64,000 nt of DNA from JABCPE02 sp963516475 (lineage in GTDB: Bacteria > Bacteroidota > Bacteroidia > Flavobacteriales > Weeksellaceae), in assembly GCA_963516475.1 (NCBI GenBank), contig CAUQBR010000004.1:1-64000 (forward strand), given 5' to 3'. The notes under the pieces were generated by a model, which was given only the letters and a program-made list of their open reading frames with translations, made no database searches and was not told the DNA's origin. Shown piece after piece: positions 26,042 to 34,864 of this stretch (the stretch's first letter is position 1; each line of letters starts with the position of its first letter). The translations under genes were made by a program, and so were the position numbers.

Positions 26042-26303
26042 AGAAAATTATCGGTTTCTTTCCTTTATTCTTTTTAAAAATATAGCATAAAAAAGGAATG
26101 AAAGAACGCAAAATTTGTTTTTAAGAAATTCTATTTCTATCTAAAAATATAAGAATCTGTTCACTTTGTAAAAAGTTAAACAAAAAACAAACATATAAAT
26201 TACAGAATAAAACCTTTAAAAGATATCCATTCAAAATATTTTTATTTAATCGAAAAATTAAACAATTTATCGTGAAATTATTTTTTATTATAAAATTTAT
26301 TGT
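26042..26303. other. AT-rich non-coding gap
   Basis: Between the alaS promoter and the candidate small RNA promoter I see no reading frame of note. The stretch is rich in A and T runs. Confidence 0.5.
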
Positions 26304-26311
26304 TACTTTTG
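26304..26311 (+). promoter_or_regulatory. Probable -7 box (TACTTTTG) of a candidate small RNA
   Basis: Exact TAnnTTTG on the plus strand, with no open frame downstream, and an intrinsic terminator about 100 bases later. Confidence 0.45.
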
Positions 26312-26315
26312 CTCA

Positions 26316-26409
26316 CCCTTTTAAAAAAGCCTGTTAGGCATTGCTAAAAGTAATAATTTTTTCATCATTTGTGTTTTTGCCCTCATATACTAAATATGAG
26401 GGTTTTTAT
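26316..26409 (+). ncRNA. Candidate small non-coding RNA
   Basis: About 94 bases, bounded by the TACTTTTG box and by a strong hairpin CCCTCATAT/ATATGAGGG followed by TTTTTATT. A smaller hairpin GCCT/AGGC lies near the 5' end. The hairpin's T-tract exists only on the plus strand, so it cannot be a terminator for the converging minus-strand gene whose stop codon it overlaps. No known RNA family can be assigned by eye; it could also be a 5' attenuator without a following gene, which is less likely. Confidence 0.4.
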
Positions 26410-27455
26410 TTGCCATGATTCATCCTTTCGTAACGAACCAATAAATCCACAAAATAGCTGTAAGTAACAGCTCCTTCCTGCTGATTTGTCTTCAAAAACA
26501 GGTCATTTGTAAACGCAAAAAATGTGTTTATCGGGCCTTGATATTCCTCCACAAAATCTTTCTCTGCCTGATAATCTCTTTTCATTTCGGCGCTGTATTG
26601 CGCTATTATTGTTTTCACAAAAACTTCATCTTCTGTGGCTAAAGCCCTGAGAAGACTCTTTAAGGCAAAATATTCTGTACTGTATCTCAGCTCTGGATTT
26701 TCGGAACTAATTCCTACCAAATACCCCACAAAATTAGCCTCCTGCTCGCGGGCAAACCCCAGTTGATGGGCAGATTCATGGGACAAAGTAAAAGGAAGAT
26801 AGGTGTGAGGAAGATGAGAATTATACTGCGCCTCTGTGCTGAACGGATTGTAATACCCTAGAACTCCCGTATAATTCATAAACCCAGAATATAGGCTTGG
26901 TTTAAAATTATCAATTTCGGTAGAAATTTTATTCCCTAAAAAAGCTGGAATTCTTTTCTGTTGGGAGAGGATTTCTCGTTTTATTTTTTCTAAATCCTGA
27001 ATCTGGAAAACGCCTTTTTCATCCTCTTTTACGAGTGTTCTGGTATGTTTCGCCTGATGCAAATATTTCAGTGCAAGGGCTTTTATTTCTACAATTTGTG
27101 GTTCCTTTTTATCCAAAGCCAAAATAATTGGTCGCTGAAAATAGGTCATTCCCCAAACCAACTGATAAACAAAATAAAAAACATTAAACCCCTTCAAAAG
27201 CCGTAACGAATACACTTTTCTCGTTTTGGAATTAAATAATTTAAAAATGCTAAAAACCAAAAACAGCCCCAAAACAAAATAAACAACATCCCCTAACGAA
27301 AAAGGAATTTTGGAAAAAATAGACTGGAAAAAATATTTCTTTTGTTCAAAAAGAAAATCAACGAAATAGACCGCTCCACTCCACCGAGAAAGCAGATAAA
27401 AGAGAAGAATCTGAATAACGAACAAACCTACCCAAAATCTTCTCTTTGACAACAT
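26406..27455 (-). CDS. DUF3810 membrane-anchored putative zinc protease
   Basis: 349 residues. Transmembrane helices at about 9-28, 48-67 and 85-103 precede a soluble domain with the zincin signature LSHESAHQLGFA (HESAH, about 228-232) and a downstream Glu in REQEANFVGYL. This fits DUF3810 of Bacteroidota, presumed metallopeptidases of unknown substrate. It sits 20 bases downstream of the MFS gene and is probably co-transcribed with it. Confidence 0.82.
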   Translation of the reverse strand: MLSKRRFWVGLFVIQILLFYLLSRWSGAVYFVDFLFEQKKYFFQSIFSKIPFSLGDVVYFVLGLFLVFSIFKLFNSKTRKVYSLRLLKGFNVFYFVYQLVWGMTYFQRPIILALDKKEPQIVEIKALALKYLHQAKHTRTLVKEDEKGVFQIQDLEKIKREILSQQKRIPAFLGNKISTEIDNFKPSLYSGFMNYTGVLGYYNPFSTEAQYNSHLPHTYLPFTLSHESAHQLGFAREQEANFVGYLVGISSENPELRYSTEYFALKSLLRALATEDEVFVKTIIAQYSAEMKRDYQAEKDFVEEYQGPINTFFAFTNDLFLKTNQQEGAVTYSYFVDLLVRYERMNHGK

Positions 27456-27475
27456 TTTTATTTTATTTTTAATGA

Positions 27476-28915
27476 TTAAGCAGCACCTTGTTTTTTCAAT
27501 ATTTTAGGCGTTATAAATCCATAAAATGCCAAATATGCAAAACAAAACAACGGAATAATGTACGAAAAATGAGTGTACGAAAGTCCAAAAATTCCATTTG
27601 GACTTTTCAAATCAAAATCACAAATTGCGCCCTGCACCAGCGGAATAATCCCACCGCCCAAAATCATCATTATCAAGAAAGAAGATGCCTTCCCTGTGTT
27701 TTTGCCAAGCCCTGTAATCGCCAAGTCAAAAATAGCAGGCCACATGATAGAGCAGAACAGACCTCCTGAAATAAAGAAATATCTCGCTGTTTCTTTGTCT
27801 GGATACACCAAACCAACAAACATCATCAGAACCCCAGCCAAACCAAAAATCATAAGGGTTTTCCCTGCGTTTTTGCCACCTAAAAAGCTCATTAACACGA
27901 AAATAACAATCCAAACAGGATAAATATAAAACGAAGAAACATCTTTACCGCTGAGAATATTAGCTCCTATGATAATTCCAAAGGCAACAAATGGCACGAT
28001 GAATTTTAGAACCATATTGGTAGATTTAGAGAAATCAAATACATTAACTCCGCCATTCCAACGGCCAATCATCAAACTTCCCCAATAAAGCGAAATAAAC
28101 GGCGCTAAATTCTCTTCTAAAAGCCCCCCAAATTCCGAAGTTTTGAGCAAAGCAGGAAGATTACTCACGATAGAAACCTCTACTCCTACATAAATGAAAA
28201 TTGCCAGCATTCCCATCATCAGCTGTGGGTATTTCAATATATTAAATCCTTCCTCTGCGCTTTCCTCTTGGACTTTTTCCTCTTTTGACGGGTCTTCTAT
28301 TTTAGAAAACATCAAAAACGCCGCGACTAAAAGAAACGCCAATCCTAAAATAACAAAAGGAATTTTGACATCATTCAGATTAAGGCTTGATGAAGAATTT
28401 TGATTCCCAAAAATCGCAATTCCAAGGATAATCGGTCCTATCGTAGTTCCCAGCGAATTGATTCCTCCAGCCATCGTCAGACGGTGCGTTCCTGTTTCTG
28501 GACTTCCCATTTTTATAGCAAGTGGATTGGCTACTATCTGCTGGACAGAAAACCCTAAACCAACCACAAACAAGGCTGTCAGAAAAATCCAATAATTATT
28601 CATAGAAGCTGCTGGCACAAACAAAAACGCACCCATAGCTGAGATAGAAAGCCCAAAAGCAAGAGTTTTTTTGTATCCAAATTTTTGGAGGACATCGCCC
28701 CGCATCGAAATAATAAAAAACACCAACGAACCAACGAAATATGCTGCATAGAAAGCGTTATTCACCAACTGAGATTCCAGCTGCGAAAGCGTAAAACTGT
28801 TTTTAAATACAGGGATCAGAATGTCATTACTCGCTGCCACAAATCCCCAAAAGAAAAATACACTTATCAATGGAATAAACTGCGACCACTTGGTTTGTTG
28901 CTCCTGCTGTTTCAT
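27476..28915 (-). CDS. Sugar transporter of the major facilitator superfamily (FHS/FucP-like)
   Basis: 479 residues and 12 hydrophobic helices. The first helix region reads FFFWGFVAASNDILIP, the hallmark of the fucose/glucose-galactose permease group (ASNDI in place of the usual ALND). Central loop charged with KEEKVQEESAEE (about 218). Likely a sugar:H+ symporter. A BadF-type sugar kinase gene is 1 kb away on the other strand, a loose hint of hexosamine use. Confidence 0.82.
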   Translation of the reverse strand: MKQQEQQTKWSQFIPLISVFFFWGFVAASNDILIPVFKNSFTLSQLESQLVNNAFYAAYFVGSLVFFIISMRGDVLQKFGYKKTLAFGLSISAMGAFLFVPAASMNNYWIFLTALFVVGLGFSVQQIVANPLAIKMGSPETGTHRLTMAGGINSLGTTIGPIILGIAIFGNQNSSSSLNLNDVKIPFVILGLAFLLVAAFLMFSKIEDPSKEEKVQEESAEEGFNILKYPQLMMGMLAIFIYVGVEVSIVSNLPALLKTSEFGGLLEENLAPFISLYWGSLMIGRWNGGVNVFDFSKSTNMVLKFIVPFVAFGIIIGANILSGKDVSSFYIYPVWIVIFVLMSFLGGKNAGKTLMIFGLAGVLMMFVGLVYPDKETARYFFISGGLFCSIMWPAIFDLAITGLGKNTGKASSFLIMMILGGGIIPLVQGAICDFDLKSPNGIFGLSYTHFSYIIPLFCFAYLAFYGFITPKILKKQGAA

Positions 28916-28923
28916 ATCAAAAT

Positions 28924-29652
28924 TTATTTTTTTTCTATTGTTTTCAATATCATATCATAAGCCTTCTGTTTCAGGGTTTCCATATCGGTATTAGGCTCTA
29001 ATATATCATTAAAATAAACCTTCATCCTGCCAGGATATCCCTTACTATTATCAAAAGGGAACATTTCTTTTAATCCTACAAAGGTATAAACCACTATCTC
29101 TATCTGATGCTGCACCGCCATAGAAAAAGCCCCATTTTTGAAATTATCCAGCACGATAGAAGTATCATCTGGAACGCCTCCCTCTGGGAAAATCGCTATA
29201 CTTTTTCCTTCCTTTATACGCTCTGCACACTTGGCATAGACATCTGCCCTGCTTTTCGGGTCGCTTCTATCTACGCTTACAAATACCCTTTTGTAGATAG
29301 AGCCAAAGATAGGGATTTTTTCTAATTCTTTCTTCCCTACGAAACAAATAGGATGCTCTGGATGAAGAATACACGGAAGCATCACATCTATCATGGAGGT
29401 ATGATTGGCTATGATGATGTATTGTTTATTGGGATCTATATTTTTTCTGGTTTCTTTTATAAAATCATACCGAAAACCCATTCCATAGAACATCCCAAGA
29501 CACCACATTCTTATCAGCTTGTAGCATTGTTTGGTATATCTGTCGTTTAATGCTAAAAAATAAACAAAAAAACCTAAAAACAGCGTCAAAACTATTCCTA
29601 AAAGCACGAACCAGCCTCGCCAGATATAAACAAGTATCTTTTTCAATATCAA
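28924..29652 (-). CDS. 1-acyl-sn-glycerol-3-phosphate acyltransferase (PlsC family)
   Basis: 242 residues. One N-terminal membrane helix (about 12-33), then the acyltransferase motifs: NHTSMIDV (motif I, H-x4-D, about 83-90) and FPEGGVPDD (motif III region; the usual form is FPEGTRS, so the Gly is a deviation). A lipid-synthesis enzyme making phosphatidic acid or an ornithine-lipid type product. It is in line with the MFS gene 8 bases upstream of it, so probably one operon plsC-mfs-DUF3810. Confidence 0.85.
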   Translation of the reverse strand: MILKKILVYIWRGWFVLLGIVLTLFLGFFVYFLALNDRYTKQCYKLIRMWCLGMFYGMGFRYDFIKETRKNIDPNKQYIIIANHTSMIDVMLPCILHPEHPICFVGKKELEKIPIFGSIYKRVFVSVDRSDPKSRADVYAKCAERIKEGKSIAIFPEGGVPDDTSIVLDNFKNGAFSMAVQHQIEIVVYTFVGLKEMFPFDNSKGYPGRMKVYFNDILEPNTDMETLKQKAYDMILKTIEKK

Positions 29653-29837
29653 TAATTTATCCGTTAATATTATTTTTCACAAAAACAATGTTTATTTTAG
29701 CTTAAAATCATTCATTTCGTTTTATGAGGGCAAATTTAAACTTTTAATTCATTTGAGTGAAAAAAGATTCGCCATGGATTTTGGTTAAAATTAAAAAATT
29801 ATTCCTTATTTTCGTTCCCAAAAAATTACACAAAAAT

Positions 29838-30695
29838 ATGATTGCAATCGTAGATGGAGGAGCCACCAAATGTGACTGGGTTCTTTTACATGAAAATAGA
29901 GAAGAAGAACTGCTGAAAACACAGACCATTGGGCTAAATCCTAATATCATAGCACATGATAAAATAGCCAGCGAAATAGAGAAAAATCCAGACCTTATAA
30001 AAATCAAAAACGACCTTAAAAATATCTATTTCTATGGTGCTGGCTGTGGTTTTGATGAAAATAAAGAAATCGTAAAAAGCGAAATCCAAAAAATCTTCCC
30101 AAATGCAGAAATCTCTGTGCAGGAAGACCTTACAGCCGCTGCTTATGCCGCTTATCAGGGAACTCCTGCCATTGTGTGTATTTTAGGAACAGGGTCTAAC
30201 TCCTGCCTCTTTGATGGAGAAACTCTACACAGAGAACTCCCTTCGCTAGGGCATATGCTGGGAGATGAAGGTAGCGGAAGCGCCATCGGAAAAGCTGTCG
30301 TAAGGGATTTTTTCATGAAAAAACTACCAAAAGATTTGGCTGATGAGTTTGAAAAAACCTACCAACTATCTGCAGCTCAGCTGATTCAGAAAATCTACCA
30401 CTCTCCTATGGCTAACTCTTATTTGGCCTCTTTCAATAAATTTGTAGCCGAAAGGAAAAATCATCCTTACCTACAAAACCTAGTATTCCAAGAAATGAAA
30501 AGGTTCTTTGAGTATCATATTCTCCCTTATAAAAACTGTTTTTCTTGCGAAATCAATTTCATAGGTTCCATTTCCTATATTTACCAAGATATCCTAAGAT
30601 CTGTGGCTTCTTACTATCACCTAAATGTGGGAACTATCGTACAAAAACCCATAGAAAATTTAGTAAAATACCACCAAAAATATATTTTAAAATAA
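29838..30695 (+). CDS. BadF/BadG-type ATPase, probable N-acetylglucosamine kinase
   Basis: 285 residues from the ATG at 29838. A GTG at 29757 would add 27 residues of Lys/Leu-rich sequence before the phosphate-binding strand MIAIVDGGATKCDW, so the later start is chosen. Further ASKHA motifs: CILGTGSNSCLF (about 110-121), LGHMLGDEGSGSAIG (about 137-151). This set is that of eukaryotic-type GlcNAc kinases; substrate is inferred. Followed by a terminator. Confidence 0.8.
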   Translation: MIAIVDGGATKCDWVLLHENREEELLKTQTIGLNPNIIAHDKIASEIEKNPDLIKIKNDLKNIYFYGAGCGFDENKEIVKSEIQKIFPNAEISVQEDLTAAAYAAYQGTPAIVCILGTGSNSCLFDGETLHRELPSLGHMLGDEGSGSAIGKAVVRDFFMKKLPKDLADEFEKTYQLSAAQLIQKIYHSPMANSYLASFNKFVAERKNHPYLQNLVFQEMKRFFEYHILPYKNCFSCEINFIGSISYIYQDILRSVASYYHLNVGTIVQKPIENLVKYHQKYILK

Positions 30696-30705
30696 TAATA
30701 TAAAT

Positions 30706-30738
30706 AAAAAACACATTCCTTTTGGAATGTGTTTTTTT
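30706..30738. terminator. Bidirectional terminator
   Basis: Arms AAAACACATTCC and GGAATGTGTTTT with flanking A/T tracts, between the sugar kinase gene and tRNA-His. Confidence 0.85.
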
Positions 30739-30741
30739 GTG

Positions 30742-30816
30742 GGTGGCTGACCGGGATCGAACCGGCGACCTTCAGGACCACAATCTGACGCTCTAACCAA
30801 CTGAGCTACAGCCACC
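30742..30816 (-). tRNA. tRNA-His (anticodon GTG)
   Basis: Cloverleaf with acceptor GTGGCTG/CAGCCAC extended by the extra G(-1) opposite C73, the identity mark of tRNA-His. Anticodon loop TTGTGGT; A31-C39 is a mismatch at the end of the anticodon stem. T-arm CCGGTTCGATCCCGG. No encoded CCA. Confidence 0.95.
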
Positions 30817-30853
30817 ATAATAAAGCGGTGCAAAGATAGTAATTTTTTCTTTA

Positions 30854-31573
30854 CTACCAAATAATTCCATCAAAATTTTTAAACGCCAGCAATCGCTCAC
30901 TCACAAAGCCCTCTGCATAGTCCACTCCGCTCAATCTTCCTAAGTCCTGAGCCCTGTAGGTGATGCTTTCCATGAAATCCTTAGTTGCAGTGTGTGTTAT
31001 CGGGTCTTTGGAATTTGCATCAAACAGCTGTGTCTTGTAGGCTTTACAAACTTCCATTTTCTTCTCCATAAAATCAGAAATATCCACTACGAAATCAGGT
31101 GTAATGTGTTTCCATTGAATGTAATGAAAAACATGTTTTGGTCTCCACGCTTCCTGTTTTTCGCCGTTATATTCTGTTTCTAATTTTCTAAGTCCAGCGA
31201 GAAAACACGCATCAGAAACGAGTTTAGAACCTTTGGCATGGTCTGGATGGCGGTCTTCCCAAGCGTTACAAAAAACAATCTCTGGTCGGTATTTTCTAAT
31301 CATTTGCACTATTCGCAACTGATACTCTTCGGAATTAACCAAAAAACCATCTTTCATTTTTAAATTTTCTCTGGCTTTCAATCCCAATAATTTTGCTGCA
31401 TTAGCTGCCTCCTCGTACCTTGTTTCTATGGTTCCACGAGTTCCCATTTCTCCTTGCGTAAGGTCTATAATTCCCACACTTTTCCCTTCGGAAGCTAATT
31501 TCAAAAGGGTTCCGCCACATCCAAACTCTACATCATCAGGATGAGCACCTATTGCTAAAATATCTAATTTCAT
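30854..31573 (-). CDS. bshB1: Bacillithiol biosynthesis deacetylase BshB1
   Basis: 239 residues. LmbE/PIG-L fold with zinc ligands in GAHPDDVEFGCGGT (HPDD, about 10-13) and the His of RHPDHAKGS (about 108-116). Deacetylates GlcNAc-malate to GlcN-malate, the second step of bacillithiol synthesis. It starts 5 bases after the PstS-like gene's stop, so it is probably translated from the same message. Confidence 0.92.
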   Translation of the reverse strand: MKLDILAIGAHPDDVEFGCGGTLLKLASEGKSVGIIDLTQGEMGTRGTIETRYEEAANAAKLLGLKARENLKMKDGFLVNSEEYQLRIVQMIRKYRPEIVFCNAWEDRHPDHAKGSKLVSDACFLAGLRKLETEYNGEKQEAWRPKHVFHYIQWKHITPDFVVDISDFMEKKMEVCKAYKTQLFDANSKDPITHTATKDFMESITYRAQDLGRLSGVDYAEGFVSERLLAFKNFDGIIW

Positions 31574-31578
31574 TTGTT

Positions 31579-32460
31579 CTAATTGTTAATTATATTTATG
31601 GTTCTTGGATAAAGATTATATGGCTGAAGTCCCTCTTTATCAACTATTTTTTGTCCAATATGTGTGCATGAATATCTTATCAGTCCATTTGCCAGCCCAA
31701 ATGTCCCTTCATCTGTCAAGAAATACAAAAGTTTGGTCAATGGATATTTCTGAGTTTTTAGATTTTCTTTATTTGGCAAAAGCAAAGAATCTCCTACTTT
31801 TATTGGAAGAATTTTAATATTTTCTCTCAATTTAGTGGCTCTTTCTCCATATGGGCGGCTAATCGTGTTATAGCTGATTACACCGATATGATTAGAAAAT
31901 TTATCTAAACTTTCTATAATTTTTTCATTCCCTTCTAATCGGGAATATTTCACATCTTTAAGGTCTAAATTTAATTTTTGAAGTACCGCGTTCAGATTAC
32001 TTGTATTCGCACCATCAAAAATCAACTTTTTATCTCCAGATTTCAGCATTTCCTTTATTTCATCCAAGGAAACATACTGTTCTTCGTAGTTTTTATTCAC
32101 CACAAAACACACCGCATCCGCCGCAAAATAAGAAGGCTGCCATGGAAGTTTTGTCTTCATATCCCAGTATTTTCGTTCTTGTTCTGTGAGCTCACGAGAC
32201 ATAATAATCATATCCACCTTATGATTGAGCAAATCCTCCAATGCTTGGTCTTCTTTACTGACTTTTAAGTTTATTTTTGCGTTAGGATAAGCATTCATAT
32301 ATCGTTGTGACAATGCTTCTGCTATATTAGCAAAAGAATCATCATATTGTAGAGTAATTTCACCACTGGTATGGACATTAGCGGCTTTTTCTTGTTCTTT
32401 TCCTTTACATGAAAAAACCAAAAATGCTAATAAAATATATAAAACTAATTTATTCCTCAT
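31579..32460 (-). CDS. PstS-like phosphate-binding lipoprotein
   Basis: 293 residues. Lipobox FLVFSC (Cys about 18), then a periplasmic binding protein fold: GEITLQYDDSFANIAEAL, VSKEDQALEDLLNHKVDMII, and GVISYNTISRPYG. Its relation to PstS is clear but no pstC, pstA or pstB is nearby. In Flavobacteriia a PstS-like gene commonly follows the exbB-exbD-exbD-tonB set, as here. It may serve TonB-dependent uptake or envelope signalling instead of an ABC importer. Confidence 0.75.
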   Translation of the reverse strand: MRNKLVLYILLAFLVFSCKGKEQEKAANVHTSGEITLQYDDSFANIAEALSQRYMNAYPNAKINLKVSKEDQALEDLLNHKVDMIIMSRELTEQERKYWDMKTKLPWQPSYFAADAVCFVVNKNYEEQYVSLDEIKEMLKSGDKKLIFDGANTSNLNAVLQKLNLDLKDVKYSRLEGNEKIIESLDKFSNHIGVISYNTISRPYGERATKLRENIKILPIKVGDSLLLPNKENLKTQKYPLTKLLYFLTDEGTFGLANGLIRYSCTHIGQKIVDKEGLQPYNLYPRTINIINN

Positions 32461-32499
32461 CTCTTCTTTCTTTTTTATTCCTCATCTCTTCTTTCTTTT
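32450..32499. repeat. Perfect 2 x 25-base tandem repeat over a stop/start junction
   Basis: Two identical 25-base units. On the minus strand one copy encodes the last residues of the small membrane protein (KERRDEE, stop) and the other provides the AAGAAGAG ribosome-binding stretch and ATG of the PstS-like gene (MRNK). Confidence 0.9.
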
Positions 32500-32681
32500 C
32501 TTAAACGAATAAACGCTCTAACTAACCTAAATACCCCATAAATACAAAGTAAAGCACTCAAGACATTCGCAGGCATAGGCTCTAATTTTACTCCAAATGA
32601 TCTTGTAACAATCACAAAAACACCCACAATGATGTACAAAATCCCTACAATGAATGATAATAAATTATAAAACATAATCAC
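32475..32681 (-). CDS. Small two-helix membrane protein
   Basis: 68 residues with helices about 4-25 and 36-53 and a basic-acidic tail (RLRKERRDEE). The tail is encoded by one unit of the tandem repeat, so its last seven residues may be recent. Located between tonB and the PstS-like gene on the same strand. Function unknown. Confidence 0.6.
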   Translation of the reverse strand: MIMFYNLLSFIVGILYIIVGVFVIVTRSFGVKLEPMPANVLSALLCIYGVFRLVRAFIRLRKERRDEE

Positions 32682-32689
32682 AAATATAA

Positions 32690-32727
32690 TAAAAAAAGAG
32701 AAGTTTTTCTACTTCCCTTTTTTTATT
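32690..32727 (-). terminator. Intrinsic terminator after tonB
   Basis: Arms GGGAAGT and ACTTCTC-like with A/T tracts; one mismatch. It lies 11 bases after the tonB stop. Confidence 0.65.
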
Positions 32728-32737
32728 AAAATAAAAA

Positions 32738-33634
32738 TTATTCAAACTTCATCTTCAATGGAAGACTGTAATAAGATCTTACATTAACTCCTCCTTTTTT
32801 AGCCGGTTTCCATCCTTTTATGGATCTTACTACTCTTTCTGCTTCTCTGTTAAAATCTCCATTAGAACCTGTAGCTTTTACTTGGGAAACGGTACCATTG
32901 GTTTCTACAACGAACTTAACTGTTGTAGTAAGAACACCTTCTCCCTCTACTGCTTCGTTATCAAAGTTCTCCATAACTTTTGCTCTAAACCCGTTCAATC
33001 CTCCATTACCATAGTCAGCTTCTACATCTACTGAAGTATGGACGATATTAGTGTCTACCTTATTTTCTACCACTTTACTATCATCTCTCCTAGACTGGTT
33101 ACCTTGTCCACCTTCCACTCCATCTCTTCTTTGGTCTCCTTGGTAGCCTGTATCTTTAGTTCCTTCTTGAGTCTTGACTCCTGTAGCTATATCCTTCTTT
33201 TCATCATTTGTAGGAGGGGGAGTTTCATTTTTAGGTTCTGCTTTAGGTTCCGGAACTAAATCCTGAATTGTCTGTTGCTGAGGAATATCATCCACCTTTT
33301 GAGCTAAATCTTGAATACTTTGTTCATCGGGTTTTGATTCATGGATTTCTTCATCCTCTTTTGGTTTTTCTTCTTCTATTTTTTCTTCTGGAGCTTCAGT
33401 GTGCTGGAGTAGATCAATATCTACCTGAGTCTCTTTTACTTTTTCTCCTTCTGTAGCTGCAACATAAACAAGTGGTAAAATAATAGCCGCAACAAAAATC
33501 ACTGTTCCCAAAAAGAAAGCTTTAGTTAAAAACCATCTATAACTTTTTCTTAGGTCATAGGCACCATATTCTTTATTTCTATCTTCAAATACAAGTTCCT
33601 CAAAATCTGTGTATTTTAATTCTTTGTCTGCCAT
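32738..33634 (-). CDS. tonB: Energy transducer TonB
   Basis: 298 residues. Single membrane anchor (about 35-57), then a long acidic and Pro/Lys/Glu-rich spacer (EEKIEEEKPKEDEEIHES) and a C-terminal TonB domain (about 205-298) with TTTVKFVVETNGTVSQVKA and RSIKGWKPAKKGG. It spans the periplasm and transmits proton-motive force to TonB-dependent receptors. Last gene of the exbB-exbD-exbD-tonB unit. Confidence 0.92.
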   Translation of the reverse strand: MADKELKYTDFEELVFEDRNKEYGAYDLRKSYRWFLTKAFFLGTVIFVAAIILPLVYVAATEGEKVKETQVDIDLLQHTEAPEEKIEEEKPKEDEEIHESKPDEQSIQDLAQKVDDIPQQQTIQDLVPEPKAEPKNETPPPTNDEKKDIATGVKTQEGTKDTGYQGDQRRDGVEGGQGNQSRRDDSKVVENKVDTNIVHTSVDVEADYGNGGLNGFRAKVMENFDNEAVEGEGVLTTTVKFVVETNGTVSQVKATGSNGDFNREAERVVRSIKGWKPAKKGGVNVRSYYSLPLKMKFE

Positions 33635-33649
33635 ACTGTTGGTTTTTAA

Positions 33650-34186
33650 TTATTTCACTTTTTGTTCGTAGACAGCCTTTTCAAAAGGCTTAATCTCTCC
33701 TATAGCAAATCTCTTACTACCAGTAATTTCCATCTCATCAAGGATATCAACAAAATTTCTAAAACTTGCATCTTCCATCGGTTTGATAATCACTGTAAAG
33801 AAATCTGGTTTCTTCGCTCTACTTTTTGCTTGAGCTATTACCTTTTCTACTCCTTCACGGTCATAGGTAGTTTCTACTAATGTTTCCACATTAAGACCTG
33901 CAGCATCTTTCTGATGATAGAACAACTTATTATCCTTTGCAATAACAAATGTAATAGAATTTGTTAAATCAATCTCTGGAGTTGGCACCTCTTGTCCTGG
34001 TTTTGGCTTCGCTGGAAGCCCCAAATCCATAATGTTTGGTTTGGTGAAAGTAGTGGTAAACATAAAGAATGTAATCAATAGGAATCCCAAATCCACCATC
34101 GGCGTCATATCTACTCTCGTAGACTGCTTTTTGGAGCGTACTTTTCCTCCTTTACCACCTTTGTCTTGTACTTGTACTTCTGCCAT
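33650..34186 (-). CDS. exbD: Biopolymer transport protein ExbD (second copy)
   Basis: 178 residues. Basic N-terminus, then the membrane helix with the essential Asp in RVDMTPMVDLGFLLITFFMF (D about 26-33). Periplasmic domain with DVETLVETTYDREGVEKV and VIIKPMEDASFRNFVDILDEM. Partner of the preceding ExbD in the motor; heterodimer of two ExbDs is common in Bacteroidota. Confidence 0.92.
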   Translation of the reverse strand: MAEVQVQDKGGKGGKVRSKKQSTRVDMTPMVDLGFLLITFFMFTTTFTKPNIMDLGLPAKPKPGQEVPTPEIDLTNSITFVIAKDNKLFYHQKDAAGLNVETLVETTYDREGVEKVIAQAKSRAKKPDFFTVIIKPMEDASFRNFVDILDEMEITGSKRFAIGEIKPFEKAVYEQKVK

Positions 34187-34203
34187 TTTTATTCTTTATA
34201 TGT

Positions 34204-34794
34204 TTATTCTTCTGTTGTCACCAACACAAATTTATAAAACTCTATATCTCTCAATCCTTCAAAAAGAACTTTAAACTTATCATAAGATGCACCTCCGTCA
34301 CCTTTTACAGCAAGTTTAGCCTCTCTATTAATCTTTGCATTATTTTGTACCCACTCTACTAGTTGTGTATTTGCACTATCCATTGGTATAGAGCCTTTAT
34401 ATTTTTTTCTCTGTTCCTCAGGCAATTGAAGAAAAGCCTTCAACTGTGCAACTGGAACCCCTACAAACTGAGTGTTTTGGAATGCAGTCTTTTCTTGCTC
34501 TGTGAATGTTATATTATATTTCTCACCCATTTTTTCTAACAATTCTACTCTTTGAGATGGATTATTAGTTGGCGAAAAATAATATCTTCCGTCTTTTGTT
34601 ACACTAATAGTCATTGTATTATCTCCTTCTGTAAGTTTAGATTTTGATATAGAAGAAGGGGTTACAATGTCCTCGACATCGGGTTGTTTAAACTCCGTAG
34701 TCAAGATAAAGAAGGTAAGAAGCAGGAACGCAACATCACACATGGCAGTCATATCGGTAACTACTCCGTGTCTTTTTGGTTTGATTCTTGCCAT
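34204..34794 (-). CDS. exbD: Biopolymer transport protein ExbD (first copy)
   Basis: 196 residues. MARIKPKRHGVVTDMTAMCDVAFLLLTF shown as DMTAMCDVAFLLLTFF with two Asp in the helix; a longer periplasmic domain than its sister, with PKFKVLFEGLRDIEFYKFV. Gap of 17 bases to the second exbD and 70 bases from exbB. Confidence 0.92.
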   Translation of the reverse strand: MARIKPKRHGVVTDMTAMCDVAFLLLTFFILTTEFKQPDVEDIVTPSSISKSKLTEGDNTMTISVTKDGRYYFSPTNNPSQRVELLEKMGEKYNITFTEQEKTAFQNTQFVGVPVAQLKAFLQLPEEQRKKYKGSIPMDSANTQLVEWVQNNAKINREAKLAVKGDGGASYDKFKVLFEGLRDIEFYKFVLVTTEE

Positions 34795-34864
34795 TATCTA
34801 TTTATATTTTAATTAAACTTCTTACTAAATTTAGATGAAAATCAAGATGAATTTTCACTAAATC

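Noticed and set aside
26380..26402. Hairpin at 26.4 kb as terminator for the DUF3810 gene
   Set aside because: On the minus strand the hairpin is followed by GGCAAAAAC with no T-run; the T-run is on the plus strand.
30742..30816. tRNA-His as an integration (attachment) site
   Set aside because: No integrase or partial tRNA copy lies nearby, and the flanks are housekeeping genes.
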